Shown: positions 8,030-16,385 of the stretch, one piece after another
Layout of the letters: the number at the start of each line of letters is the position of its first letter
How positions within the stretch are numbered: position 1 is the stretch's first letter
NCBI RefSeq assembly: GCF_037971845.1
Contig: NZ_CP150227.1
Location: 6,696,001-6,760,000 of the forward strand
Reading direction: 5' to 3'
Origin: Paenibacillus sp. FSL R5-0766
GTDB lineage: Bacteria > Bacillota > Bacilli > Paenibacillales > Paenibacillaceae
Length of the DNA stretch: 64,000 nucleotides
The notes under the pieces: model-generated
The model's database searches: none
Seen by the model: only the letters and a program-made list of their open reading frames with translations
What the model was told of the DNA's origin: nothing
Translations under genes and position numbers: made by a program

Positions 8030-8911
8030 ATGGATTTTGTTAAACCTGCAGAAGTGCTGCAATCGATGGTCGAAGCTGGTGAAAGCAAGGCCAGAATGAA
8101 CCGGGTACAGATGCTGATCCGCGGCTTTCTGGCGGGGGCTATCCTTGCCTTTGCAACCACATTGGCATATACCGCTGTATCTCAAACTTCCGTTGGTTTG
8201 GCAGGTGCACTGATATTCCCGGCTGGATTCGCCATTATTATTCTGCTGGGTCTTGAATTGGTGACAGGAAACTTTGCGGTGCTTCCACTCGCAGTGATGA
8301 AACGTAAAATTACATGGATGGAGATGCTCCGAAATTATTTTGGGGTGATCACAGGACATCTAATCGGATGTGCATTCTATGCTCTCTTATACGGCCTGAC
8401 CATTACCAAGATGGGTACGGATATGAGCAACCCTCTAATTCAAACGCTGATCCAGACCAGTGAAGCCAAGACACTGGGGTATCAGCACTTGGGTGGAGCA
8501 GGCATTGTACTGGTGATCATCAAGGCCATTCTATGTAACTGGATGGTCACACTCGGGGCAGTGATGGCGATGACATCCACTTCTACTCTGGGTAAAATCG
8601 TAGCGATGTGGCTGCCCATTACCATATTTTTCGCTCAGGGATTTGAGCACGCTGTGGTAAATATGTTCGTCATTCCAGCAGGCATGATGCTCGGGGCACA
8701 GGTCAGTATCGCTGACTGGTGGCTGTGGAATCAGATTCCGGTATTGGTTGGCAATCTCATAGGCGGAGCCGTATTTACTGGACTCGGTCTATATGCTGCA
8801 CACCACTGGGGAAATCCGGTGAAGCTATCGACCAAACTGGCAACCATTCAGGGTGGTCGTTCAGGATTGGCAAGTTCCGATGCTGCACCGAAATTGGGGA
8901 CACGATCATGA
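8030..8911 (+). CDS. nirC: Formate/nitrite transporter family protein
   Basis: The 293-residue membrane protein is of the FNT family, with six predicted helices. Recognisable parts are the N-terminal PAEVLQSMVEAGESKARM, the segment GLELVTGNFAVLPLA, and the half-channel motif AILCNWMVTLGA with FFAQGFEHAVVNMF. FNT proteins pass nitrite or formate across the membrane as pentameric channels; between nirD and cobA, nitrite uptake or export is the likely role. The C-terminal tail after about residue 265 is hydrophilic. AAGGAGGCGTGCGCT precedes the ATG. Its last four bases overlap the cobA start (ATGA). Confidence 0.92.
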   Translation: MDFVKPAEVLQSMVEAGESKARMNRVQMLIRGFLAGAILAFATTLAYTAVSQTSVGLAGALIFPAGFAIIILLGLELVTGNFAVLPLAVMKRKITWMEMLRNYFGVITGHLIGCAFYALLYGLTITKMGTDMSNPLIQTLIQTSEAKTLGYQHLGGAGIVLVIIKAILCNWMVTLGAVMAMTSTSTLGKIVAMWLPITIFFAQGFEHAVVNMFVIPAGMMLGAQVSIADWWLWNQIPVLVGNLIGGAVFTGLGLYAAHHWGNPVKLSTKLATIQGGRSGLASSDAAPKLGTRS

Positions 8912-9678
8912 GCCGGGGCCTGGTTAGTATTGTTGGCGCTGGTCCTGGAGATCCGGATCTGATTACAGTAAAAGCCCTGAAACGTATTCAGTCTGCAGAT
9001 GTCATTATGTATGATCGGCTTGTGAATGATCAATTGCTCGCCGAAGCTCGTGAAGGAGCACTCCGCATCTACTGCGGCAAGGCCCCAGGCCTTCATTCCA
9101 TGAGTCAGGAGATGATTGGACGGATGCTTGCTGCACATGCGGCGGAAGGCAAACAAGTCGTAAGACTCAAGGGTGGCGATCCGTTCATCTTTGGCCGTGG
9201 TGGTGAAGAAGCGCTTGTGCTGGCGGAAGCAGGGATTGCATTTGAGATCATTCCTGGCATCACTTCGGCTGTAGGTACATCCGCTTCATCCCTTATTCCG
9301 TTAACTCATCGCGGGATTGCTTCATCCTTCGCATGTGTCACCGGAACCGGCAGTGATGGAAGTGTATCTTCGGTCCGCTGGGATCTGCTCGCCCATAGTG
9401 TGGATACACTGGTCATCTACATGGGCATTAGCCAACTGCCCCAGATTCAACATGAATTGCTTCACCATGGCAAAAGTGGACACACCCCTGCGGCTTTAAT
9501 CGAACGGGGAACCACCTCGGAGGAACGGATTATTACCGGCACACTTGCCGAACTCCATTCCCTCGCCAAGTCGCATCAAGTGAATAATCCGGCATTAATC
9601 ATGATCGGCGAGTCCGTCCTGATCCGCGAACAACTGCTTCAGATGCAACAGGCCGCGAACGCCTCCATGACCGGATAA
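8908..9678 (+). CDS. cobA: Uroporphyrinogen-III C-methyltransferase
   Basis: This 256-residue SUMT makes precorrin-2 from uroporphyrinogen III with SAM, supplying the sirohaem that NirB needs. Visible motifs are SIVGAGPGDPDLITVKAL near the start, VVRLKGGDPFIFGRGGEE and EIIPGITSAVGTSAS, all characteristic of the family. The ATG overlaps the nirC stop as ATGA, so translation is coupled. No precorrin-2 dehydrogenase or ferrochelatase follows here; those steps must be encoded elsewhere. The reading frame is open further upstream within nirC, but that part is a shadow. Confidence 0.93.
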   Translation: MSRGLVSIVGAGPGDPDLITVKALKRIQSADVIMYDRLVNDQLLAEAREGALRIYCGKAPGLHSMSQEMIGRMLAAHAAEGKQVVRLKGGDPFIFGRGGEEALVLAEAGIAFEIIPGITSAVGTSASSLIPLTHRGIASSFACVTGTGSDGSVSSVRWDLLAHSVDTLVIYMGISQLPQIQHELLHHGKSGHTPAALIERGTTSEERIITGTLAELHSLAKSHQVNNPALIMIGESVLIREQLLQMQQAANASMTG

Positions 9679-9698
9679 TCGAATTGGATTCCTTCATC

Positions 9699-9889
9699 TA
9701 TATCAATTGAACTAAACATTTACACAAAACGGAGAGGACAGAAAGGACCTGAAGAAGCGGAGCGTTCGCCTTTATCCCCGGATTTACCCTTTATAAAAGG
9801 AATCAAAAAAATCTGGGGATAACAGCGATCGGAAGGTTGTTCTGTCATCGAAGTGTGCAGTGTAAATATTCTTTAGTTCAATTGATATA
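9699..9889. repeat. Palindromic MITE-like element, copy 1
   Basis: These 191 bases begin TATATCAATTGAACTAAA and end with its reverse complement TTTAGTTCAATTGATATA. Internal complementary segments (GGACAGAA/TTCTGTC and TTTATCCCCGGATTT/AAATCTGGGGATAA) let the whole element fold on itself. A second copy lies in the opposite orientation at 14535-14726. It has no coding capacity. It sits between the convergent cobA and TetR genes, where the fold could also act as a terminator. TA-rich ends suggest insertion at a TA target. Confidence 0.88.
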
Positions 9890-9911
9890 GAACAAAACTC
9901 CCATTCGACCT

Positions 9912-10550
9912 TTAATCCAATAGCATACGCTCATGAATAGTCCGGCCCTTCTGCCCTGGTTCAATCAGCAGACGGGTCGGTTTGATGTTAATCAGCGCCG
10001 TAAGCTGCTCTCCCATATAATGCGCTGAATACTTGAATCCAATCTCTGCCCAATGCATGATCACGCCTACCGTAGCAGATACCAGATAACTTAACATGAT
10101 GTCGTAATTAATCGTCCACTCACTATCCTCGGTCACCAATACAAAATCTTCGGTTAGATACGTTCTAAACATATTGCACAGCCGGGAGCTCATATCTGAA
10201 TGCATTGTTATTAATGCACGAAAGATATCCTGATGGGCTTCAATATATTCGAATACAGGCATCGTGGATGGCAGCAATGCAGTCATGTCCACTTCTTTGA
10301 GCTGTGCGTATGGTTCTGCATAAGCTCGACCCACTCCCTGCATGAAATCATCCAGAATGAACTGCAACAACTCCGGTTTGCCGGGAAAATGTAAATAGAA
10401 GGTTCCACGGTTGTAATCCGCCCGCTCCGTAATGTCCCGAATGGTTAAAGCATCTGCTCCCTTCTCCAATATCAAAGAAACCGCCGCAGCGATGATCGCA
10501 TCCTGTGTTCTTCGTGCTCTCCGGTCCTGAGGATGTTCAATGATCAACAT
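9912..10550 (-). CDS. TetR/AcrR family transcriptional regulator
   Basis: The 212-residue protein has an N-terminal TetR helix-turn-helix (about 12-60) with TIRDITERADYNRGTFYLHF, followed by a mostly helical ligand-binding domain. It probably represses itself and the divergent SDR gene. A 27-bp inverted repeat, TGTTCAT...ATGAACA at 10563-10589, lies just upstream of its start and is the obvious operator candidate. AAAGGAGGCGAAA precedes the ATG. The inducer is not evident from sequence. Confidence 0.88.
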   Translation of the reverse strand: MLIIEHPQDRRARRTQDAIIAAAVSLILEKGADALTIRDITERADYNRGTFYLHFPGKPELLQFILDDFMQGVGRAYAEPYAQLKEVDMTALLPSTMPVFEYIEAHQDIFRALITMHSDMSSRLCNMFRTYLTEDFVLVTEDSEWTINYDIMLSYLVSATVGVIMHWAEIGFKYSAHYMGEQLTALINIKPTRLLIEPGQKGRTIHERMLLD

Positions 10551-10562
10551 TTTCGCCTCCTT

Positions 10563-10589
10563 TGTTCATTATTGTAATATAAATGAACA
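10563..10589. promoter_or_regulatory. Probable TetR operator
   Basis: Perfect arms TGTTCAT (10563-10569) and ATGAACA (10583-10589) flank an AT-rich 13-bp centre, immediately upstream of the TetR ribosome site and in the divergent region shared with the SDR gene. Size and position fit TetR autoregulation. Confidence 0.65.
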
Positions 10590-10745
10590 CCGCTTACACC
10601 TCTGTCCGATAGCTGACATATGCGATGTCAATGATTATTGTCACATTGCTATGTATATCTTAACATTGAGACAGGAAAGATAGACGACAGGTTGAAAATT
10701 TTTTTGAGAAATACCTGCCAATAATGAATAAGGAGCGAATAGTTC

Positions 10746-11513
10746 ATGAGTACATCTTATACACATACAGCCGTTATTACAGGAGCAGCCGGAGGCATTG
10801 GTAAAGAATTGGCACGTCGCCTTGCTGAGCGCAAAATCAACTTGGTTCTGGTCGACCTGAATGAAGAAGCTATTCAACAGACAATTACTGATCTGAACCT
10901 CGACAAAGAGCACGTCATCGCCGTAAAAGCGAACGTATCCCAGGAAGCAGACGTGAAAAACTATGTGCAAAAAGCATTGGATGCTTTTGGCCGAATCGAT
11001 TATTTTGCCAACAATGCCGGAATTGAAGGTCCTACAGGGCTGATTGAAGACCTGAGTGTTGAAGCACTGGATACGGTATATAACGTCAACATTCGTGGGG
11101 TATTCCTGGGTCTGCAAAATGTCATTCCAGTGATGAAAAAACAAAAATCCGGTGCGATTCTCAATACCTCTTCCCTCGCGGGTCTGATGGGTGCACCTGC
11201 TGTATCTCCATATATTATGTCCAAACATGCCGTAGTTGGTCTCACGCGTACCGCTGCAAATGAACTGGCACCTTATAATATTCGGGTTAACGCTGTATTG
11301 CCAGGCACAATCAACACACGTATGATGCGCCAGATCGAAGCAAATTCCGGTAACGTGGAAGATTATCAATCAGCAACCGTGTCCAGCATTCCAATGGGCC
11401 GTTACGGTGAACCGGAAGAAGTTGCTGCTGTGATGAACTTCCTGTTGTCCGAAGAAGCATCCTATGTAACAGCTTCCCTCTACACTGTAGATGGCGGCAT
11501 GATGGGTCAATAA
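10746..11513 (+). CDS. Short-chain dehydrogenase/reductase (classical SDR)
   Basis: The 255-residue enzyme has the classical SDR signatures: cofactor loop TGAAGGIG at about 12-19, DLN at the end of the second strand (Asp there favours NAD(H)), NNAG at about 90, catalytic Ser in NTSSLAG, and Y-x3-K in YIMSKHAVVG. It should be a soluble NAD-dependent alcohol/ketone oxidoreductase; the substrate is unknown. It is divergent from the TetR gene, its likely regulator. AAGGAGCGAATAGTTC precedes the ATG, and a terminator follows at 11627. Confidence 0.92.
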   Translation: MSTSYTHTAVITGAAGGIGKELARRLAERKINLVLVDLNEEAIQQTITDLNLDKEHVIAVKANVSQEADVKNYVQKALDAFGRIDYFANNAGIEGPTGLIEDLSVEALDTVYNVNIRGVFLGLQNVIPVMKKQKSGAILNTSSLAGLMGAPAVSPYIMSKHAVVGLTRTAANELAPYNIRVNAVLPGTINTRMMRQIEANSGNVEDYQSATVSSIPMGRYGEPEEVAAVMNFLLSEEASYVTASLYTVDGGMMGQ

Positions 11514-11626
11514 GAAGCTGCAAACGGTAGGATTGATAAAGATTGGGTCGATAGAACTTCAAGTCCATCCTTAGCAAAGTTATACCGACAGGTATTCCCG
11601 GAGGGATGCCTGGTCGCTACAATCTA

Positions 11627-11670
11627 AAAAAGGCCTCAACACCACAGTATTGTGGAGTTGAGGTCTTTTT
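11627..11670. terminator. Terminator after the SDR gene
   Basis: AAAGGCCTCAAC pairs with GTTGAGGTCTTTTT, with an inner CCACA/TGTGG stem. A-tract before and T-tract after make it usable in both directions. Confidence 0.88.
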
Positions 11671-11760
11671 GACAGTACAACACTTGCCATGCAGAAGGCT
11701 GCATCTGTGAGATTTCACTTTTGGAACAGCCATTTAATCCCTCGTTGCACTCTGTCATAC

Positions 11761-11960
11761 TCTAATGAACCTAGGACACCTTATTTCGGCTAAAATCGCT
11801 TATTTCCCAAACTAAAGAATCTCAGACACGCTAATTCCGCAGAAACGCTGCCATTGCACCGAAAAGTCCTGAAATCCAGAGAATAACGCGTCTCAGATTC
11901 GTTACATTCTCAAACGAGCGAGAAATACCCGAATAGCGCGTGTGAGATTCGTTAGATTTT
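11761..11960. repeat. Cluster of four degenerate ~28-bp repeats in inverted pairs
   Basis: Two units in + orientation (11882-11910 and 11932-11960) share AATA-CGCGT-T-AGATTCGTTA-ATT. Two units in - orientation lie to the left (about 11761-11790 and 11810-11840; the second reads AGCGTGTCTGAGATTC in reverse). A fifth copy is at 58722-58750. The paired inverted layout means an RNA across the region could fold. No gene is present. It looks like a genus-type dispersed intergenic repeat. Confidence 0.65.
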
Positions 11961-11973
11961 GCCTACACTTAAC

Positions 11974-12261
11974 TTAATCGACGTACCCCGCGTGACCCTT
12001 GTCCATCAAGTAGTCCATCTCCGCATCCAGTATGCTTTCCACGGTCAACTCATCCAGCTTCACATCTTTGCGACTAAGGATGTAGTCAGCCAGATCATCA
12101 CCGTCAATATCCACATCATTGCCTTTGGAATTCTCATGCGCCTTGTTGATGTACGCTTGCTCATGCTTCAGCACAAGAGCAATATTCGCCTGGCTTGCCT
12201 TCGTTTTATCTGCAATATACTGCATCATTTCTTGTTCATTAATTGCGTTTGCTTCTGCCAC
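11974..12261 (-). CDS. Hypothetical protein, 95 aa, acidic and helical
   Basis: Family not recognised. The product is small, soluble and acidic (segment NDVDIDGDDLADYIL), mostly helical, with no signal peptide or membrane segment. The start is taken as GTG at 12259-12261 because AAGGAGA lies about 10 bases upstream. Upstream in-frame ATG codons (for example 12283-12285) would put this site within the coding region. It lies downstream of the histidine kinase gene in the same direction but 136 bases away, so it may have its own promoter. Confidence 0.65.
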   Translation of the reverse strand: MAEANAINEQEMMQYIADKTKASQANIALVLKHEQAYINKAHENSKGNDVDIDGDDLADYILSRKDVKLDELTVESILDAEMDYLMDKGHAGYVD

Positions 12262-12397
12262 GTTCAGTTCATCTCCTTGATTCATACATACTGTTGCCAT
12301 TGTAGCATAGGTTAACCCAATACAGGCAGAACTTATGCCTGACTTTATGCTGACCAACGATTATAGAGCGGGAGCAAAGGAGCGCATCTCTCCGACC

Positions 12398-13747
12398 CTA
12401 CGACAACCGCACGTAAAATGTAGCGCCTTCTCCGACCACACTTCGAGCGTACAACTCTCCTTTGTGCTGATCCACAATGGAACGAGCAATCGCCAGCCCC
12501 AGACCATGCCCACCATGTTTGCGTGCTCTTGACGAATCCGTACGATAGAATCGATCAAAGATCCGATCCAGATGTTCGGGTGCAATGCCTTCACCTGTAT
12601 TGGACACGGCCAGCATGACATCATTATTCTGTTTCTGAAGGGTGACGTTTACGGCGCCTTTTGGACCGGAATACTTCACCGCATTATCGAGCAGGATCAG
12701 AATGACCTGTTTGATCTGCTCACTGTTCCCATGAACCGTAAGATTCGGCTCAATGTTGTAGTCAAGGGAGATGTTTTTCTCAAATATAACGGCTTCCATT
12801 GGCAAAATAATACTCTCTACCGCATCGCTCATATTAAACTTCGCATGAATCATCGTCGAGCGTGAGTCGTCCATCTGTGTCAGATAAAGCAGATCATTCG
12901 TAAGTCCGGTCATGCGTTCGGTTTCCGATTTGATATAGTGAAGCCACTTCGCCTGATTCGCTATGGTATCCTCCTGATTTGCAAGCAGCACGTCGGCATT
13001 GGTATTGATGATCGCCAGAGGGGTCTTCAACTCATGTGAAGCATCACCGATGAATTGTTTTTGTTTCTCAAATGCTTCTCTAACCGGTGCAATGGAGCGA
13101 TTCGCAAAATAACGGCTCAGGAAGTAAATCCCAATCAACATGATTAATCCAACAACAGCAAATGTATAGATCAGATTGGTCAGAATGCCCTGTTGTGCCG
13201 TCACATCAATGAATACGATCATATGACCATCACCGCTCGGATCAACTACATAGGCCCAGTTCGTTCCATCCAGTGCAAATTGTCCAGTCTGCCGTTCCGA
13301 ATCACCAACTTTATTCTGGTCAACCTTTTGCAACGCCTCGGTGTAGAACGTATCATCCATATCAAATCGGGAATGTGTATCCGTAATCTTCCACTGATCA
13401 TCCGTCTTAATCATGAACGAAACGGAACGTGCCGGAGGTGAGTTGGGATCACCTCCCGGACCTCCATTATCACCACCCATGCCATTGGAGGGAAACGAAT
13501 CTGAACCGGAACTTGAACCTGAGCCTGTATTACCACCTGTACCGGAACCCTGCCCTTCCCCGCGCGGCATTTTGGATGAATTATAAGGACTATGATAGAA
13601 ATCAGACACCTTGTACAACTCCATATTTGTCTCACGTTGCACATTCTGATACGTAATTGTATAGATCGTCGCAAATGCCACCAGCATCATAATAGATATG
13701 GACACCAGATTCACGATCAGGAATCGATTTCGGAGTTTCTTGAACAT
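12398..13747 (-). CDS. Sensor histidine kinase of the VTC/DUF4956 locus
   Basis: The 449-residue membrane kinase has a first helix at about 9-31, an extracytoplasmic part, a second helix at about 190-211 and a cytoplasmic kinase core. The H-box is DASHELKTPL with phospho-acceptor H238; the N-box (LILLDNAVKYS) and G-boxes (HGGHGLGLAIARSIV) are intact. The extracytoplasmic part contains an unusual Gly/Ser/Asn/Pro-rich stretch at about 62-105. Such low-complexity sequence also occurs in the lipoprotein encoded across the divergent region. It overlaps the response regulator stop by one base (TGATG). Ligand unknown; control of the adjacent VTC operon is inferred from position. Confidence 0.92.
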   Translation of the reverse strand: MFKKLRNRFLIVNLVSISIMMLVAFATIYTITYQNVQRETNMELYKVSDFYHSPYNSSKMPRGEGQGSGTGGNTGSGSSSGSDSFPSNGMGGDNGGPGGDPNSPPARSVSFMIKTDDQWKITDTHSRFDMDDTFYTEALQKVDQNKVGDSERQTGQFALDGTNWAYVVDPSGDGHMIVFIDVTAQQGILTNLIYTFAVVGLIMLIGIYFLSRYFANRSIAPVREAFEKQKQFIGDASHELKTPLAIINTNADVLLANQEDTIANQAKWLHYIKSETERMTGLTNDLLYLTQMDDSRSTMIHAKFNMSDAVESIILPMEAVIFEKNISLDYNIEPNLTVHGNSEQIKQVILILLDNAVKYSGPKGAVNVTLQKQNNDVMLAVSNTGEGIAPEHLDRIFDRFYRTDSSRARKHGGHGLGLAIARSIVDQHKGELYARSVVGEGATFYVRLS

Positions 13748-14427
13748 CAGGACGTCACCTCAAGTACATACCCCACACCCCGAATTGTGTTAATGCGAAC
13801 AGCAGAGTTCAGGAAGGTTAATTTTTTGCGTAAAAAAGATATATATACCTCCACATTGTTATACTCCACTTCCGAATCGAATCCCCATAACTTCTCAATA
13901 ATCTGCTCTTTGGAGGTAATCGCCTGTTTACGGGCAATTAACAGCTCCAGCAGTTCATTCTCCTTCAGATTCAGCTTAATCTCCTTACCCTGAACACTCA
14001 GCTTCAATTGGGTTGTATTCAGCTCAATGTCGCCAAACTTCAGCCCATCCTCGGGAACCACTTCGCCTTTCCGCCGTAAGGCTGCTCGAATCCGGGCCAG
14101 CAATTCCTCTGTGGCAAAAGGCTTGGCGATATAATCATCGGCACCATAATCGAGCCCTGTGACTTTATCTGATAGTTCACCCTTGGCAGTGAGCAGAATG
14201 ACAGGCGTATGATTCCCTTCACTGCGGAGTTTCTTCATGACGGTGATCCCGTCCATCTCCGGCATCATGATGTCGAGTAGTAACAGGTCGTATATACCGC
14301 TCTGCGCATAATCGAGTCCTGATCTGCCGTCGTGGACCATGTCCACGGAGTAGTTGTTTTTTTTCAAAATCTGCGATACAGCCTCTGCCAAATGAACCTC
14401 ATCTTCCGCAATTAATATTCTCATCAT
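13747..14427 (-). CDS. OmpR-family response regulator of the VTC/DUF4956 locus
   Basis: The 226-residue protein has a receiver domain with the acidic pair ED at 8-9, phospho-acceptor D52 (LLLLDIMMPEMDG) and the TAKG lysine loop. A winged-helix DNA-binding domain follows, with YNNVEVYISFLRKKL and INTIRGVGYVL. It is the cognate partner of the overlapping kinase. AGAGGAA precedes an ATG-ATG pair; the first is used here. It diverges from the VTC-DUF4956-Cthe_2159 operon, its most likely target. The shared upstream region is interrupted by a palindromic element at 14535-14726. Confidence 0.93.
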   Translation of the reverse strand: MMRILIAEDEVHLAEAVSQILKKNNYSVDMVHDGRSGLDYAQSGIYDLLLLDIMMPEMDGITVMKKLRSEGNHTPVILLTAKGELSDKVTGLDYGADDYIAKPFATEELLARIRAALRRKGEVVPEDGLKFGDIELNTTQLKLSVQGKEIKLNLKENELLELLIARKQAITSKEQIIEKLWGFDSEVEYNNVEVYISFLRKKLTFLNSAVRINTIRGVGYVLEVTS

Positions 14428-14534
14428 CTATTCATTCCTCTGCTTGAATTATTCGTCTTCATGAACCCTTTATGGTATCACCTATTCTATCAATTAAACC
14501 TTGAATCAATCTTAATATTTTTTTGGGCAGCAAC

Positions 14535-14726
14535 TATATAAACTGAACAAAAGAATATTTACACTTGCCACTACGATGACAGAATAACCTTCCAATCGCT
14601 GTTATCCCCAGATTTTTTGATTCCCTTTTGAGAGGTGAAAATCCAGGGATAAAGGCGAACGCTCCGCTTTTTCAGGTTATTTCTGTCCTCTCCGTTCTCG
14701 TGTAAATGTTTAGTTCAATTTTTATA
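14535..14726. repeat. Palindromic MITE-like element, copy 2 (inverted)
   Basis: This 192-bp segment is the reverse complement of the element at 9699-9889 with scattered substitutions; I judge well over 80% identity by eye. Ends are TATATAAACTGAAC... and ...GTTCAATTTTTATA. Internal arms GACAGAATAACCT and AGGTTATTTCTGTC pair almost fully. Here it lies in the divergent promoter region between the response regulator and the VTC gene, so it may separate or alter their promoters. Confidence 0.88.
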
Positions 14727-14866
14727 TTATAGGAAGGTAAAAAAATGTTAACGCAATGTAAAACCATTTAAGATTCATTCAAGGTTGGGGCTCTAAGATA
14801 CAGACATGGAAGCAATACACGATGGAACAAAACATACAACCCACAGACGAAAGGACTGAGTCCCAC

Positions 14867-15685
14867 ATGGCTATCGAAGTATTCAACCGATATGAGAGCA
14901 AGTACCTTCTGACGGATGAGCAGTACGCACATTTCTACAATGACCTGCTGAAATACATGGAGCTGGATGCCTACAACAAGAAACATGAGTATTACTCCAT
15001 CAGCAACTTGTACTTCGACACTCCACAAGATTCGCTGATCCGCGCCAGTCTCTCCAAACCAAAATACAAGGAGAAGCTGAGACTGCGGGCTTATGGAATA
15101 CCTGAAGAGAATGCCAAAGTGTATCTGGAGATCAAAAAGAAAGTCTTTGGCCTGGTGAACAAACGCAGAACAGCCTTGAAGCTGGATGAAGCTTACGAAT
15201 TCGTCCGTTCGGGACAGGCGCCGGAGCTGGCGGATTACATGAATAAACAGGTTGTCGAAGAGATCAAATATTTCCTTCGGGTATACGATCTGGAACCGAA
15301 AGTATATCTGGCGTATGAGCGCAAAGCGCTCTTCGACAAGAACAGCCGCGATCTCCGCATTACCTTTGACACCAACATCCGCAGCCGCAGATACGATCTG
15401 AAGCTGGAACAGGGAGATTACGGTGAGCCGCTGGTGAAGGACGGTCGATGGCTGATGGAAGTGAAAGCCGAGAAAACCGTTCCGATGTGGCTGTCACAAC
15501 TGCTGTCCGAACATGGACTGTACCGTACCGGATTCTCTAAATACGGCAACGAGTTCAGACATCTCGCGAGAACAACCAACCTGAATTACCAGACAGAGCG
15601 GATTCTTGTACCAGGTACCGATTTCAACCCATCCATAGAACAAGATAAAACGATTATAGAAAGAGAGCGTGTCCTATATGCTTGA
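14867..15685 (+). CDS. VTC domain (polyphosphate polymerase-like) protein
   Basis: The 272-residue protein begins AIEVFNRYESKYLL, the typical start of bacterial VTC-domain proteins. It has the basic and acidic strand motifs of the triphosphate-tunnel fold (KEKLRLRAYG, VYLEIKKKVFG, VYLAYERKALF, LMEVKAEKTVP). Yeast VTC4 uses this fold to make polyphosphate from ATP at a membrane; the bacterial role is not established. The ATG at 14867 (AAAGGA about 11 bases upstream) is chosen because homologues start there; an ATG at 14822, with GGAAG 9 bases upstream, would add 15 hydrophilic residues. The stop overlaps the DUF4956 gene. Confidence 0.82.
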   Translation: MAIEVFNRYESKYLLTDEQYAHFYNDLLKYMELDAYNKKHEYYSISNLYFDTPQDSLIRASLSKPKYKEKLRLRAYGIPEENAKVYLEIKKKVFGLVNKRRTALKLDEAYEFVRSGQAPELADYMNKQVVEEIKYFLRVYDLEPKVYLAYERKALFDKNSRDLRITFDTNIRSRRYDLKLEQGDYGEPLVKDGRWLMEVKAEKTVPMWLSQLLSEHGLYRTGFSKYGNEFRHLARTTNLNYQTERILVPGTDFNPSIEQDKTIIERERVLYA

Positions 15686-16358
15686 TTCACTATTCAGTTC
15701 AGCCCTAACCGATACCAACCTGACGTTTAACAACGCAGTCATCACCATTGGTCTTGCCATCATTCTGGGATTGGTCATCAGCCTTACCTACATGAAAACT
15801 AACCAAAACACATACTCTCAGAGCTTCACCTTAACGATGGTTGTTCTGCCCGTCATTGTCGCCATCATCATCCTGCTCATCGGCAGCAACATCGCACGAG
15901 CATTCAGCTTGGCAGGTGCCTTCTCGATCATCCGATTCCGAAGTGCCCCTGGTGATCCAAAGGACATTGCTTATGTATTGTTCACGATGGCTTCCGGTCT
16001 TGCCTGCGGTGTAGGCGCTTTTGGATACGCGGTGCTGTTCACCATTATCCTGTGTGTACTGATGTTTGTCCTGAGTCGCTTCAACTTTGGTGGCAAGAAA
16101 AGTCAGCTGAAAACGCTGAAAGTTACCATCCCTGAAAACTTGAGTTATGAAGAAGCTCTTAATGAAGTGTTCCATAAATTCAACGTACCTTTTGATCTGA
16201 AAAAAATCAGAACCACTGAACTCGGCAGTCTGTATGAGCTGGTCTACAGTGTAACCATTCACGAAAGTGTTAGCCAAAAGGAATTCCTCGATGCGATCCG
16301 CACACGGAACGGCAACCTGGATATCTCATTAACCATGAGTCCAACAACGGAATATTAA
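15678..16358 (+). CDS. DUF4956 membrane protein
   Basis: The 226-residue protein has about four hydrophobic segments in its first 140 residues, including the family-typical stretch LAGAFSIIRFRSAPGDPKDI. A soluble C-terminal domain of about 90 residues follows. DUF4956 proteins are usually encoded beside VTC-domain genes and probably form the membrane partner; biochemical function is unknown. The ATG at 15678 overlaps the VTC stop by 8 bases, with AAAGAGAG about 10 bases upstream. A GTG at 15669 is a poorer alternative. Confidence 0.85.
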   Translation: MLDSLFSSALTDTNLTFNNAVITIGLAIILGLVISLTYMKTNQNTYSQSFTLTMVVLPVIVAIIILLIGSNIARAFSLAGAFSIIRFRSAPGDPKDIAYVLFTMASGLACGVGAFGYAVLFTIILCVLMFVLSRFNFGGKKSQLKTLKVTIPENLSYEEALNEVFHKFNVPFDLKKIRTTELGSLYELVYSVTIHESVSQKEFLDAIRTRNGNLDISLTMSPTTEY

Positions 16359-16385
16359 TATTTAATTCGAAGGGAACGATCTAAT

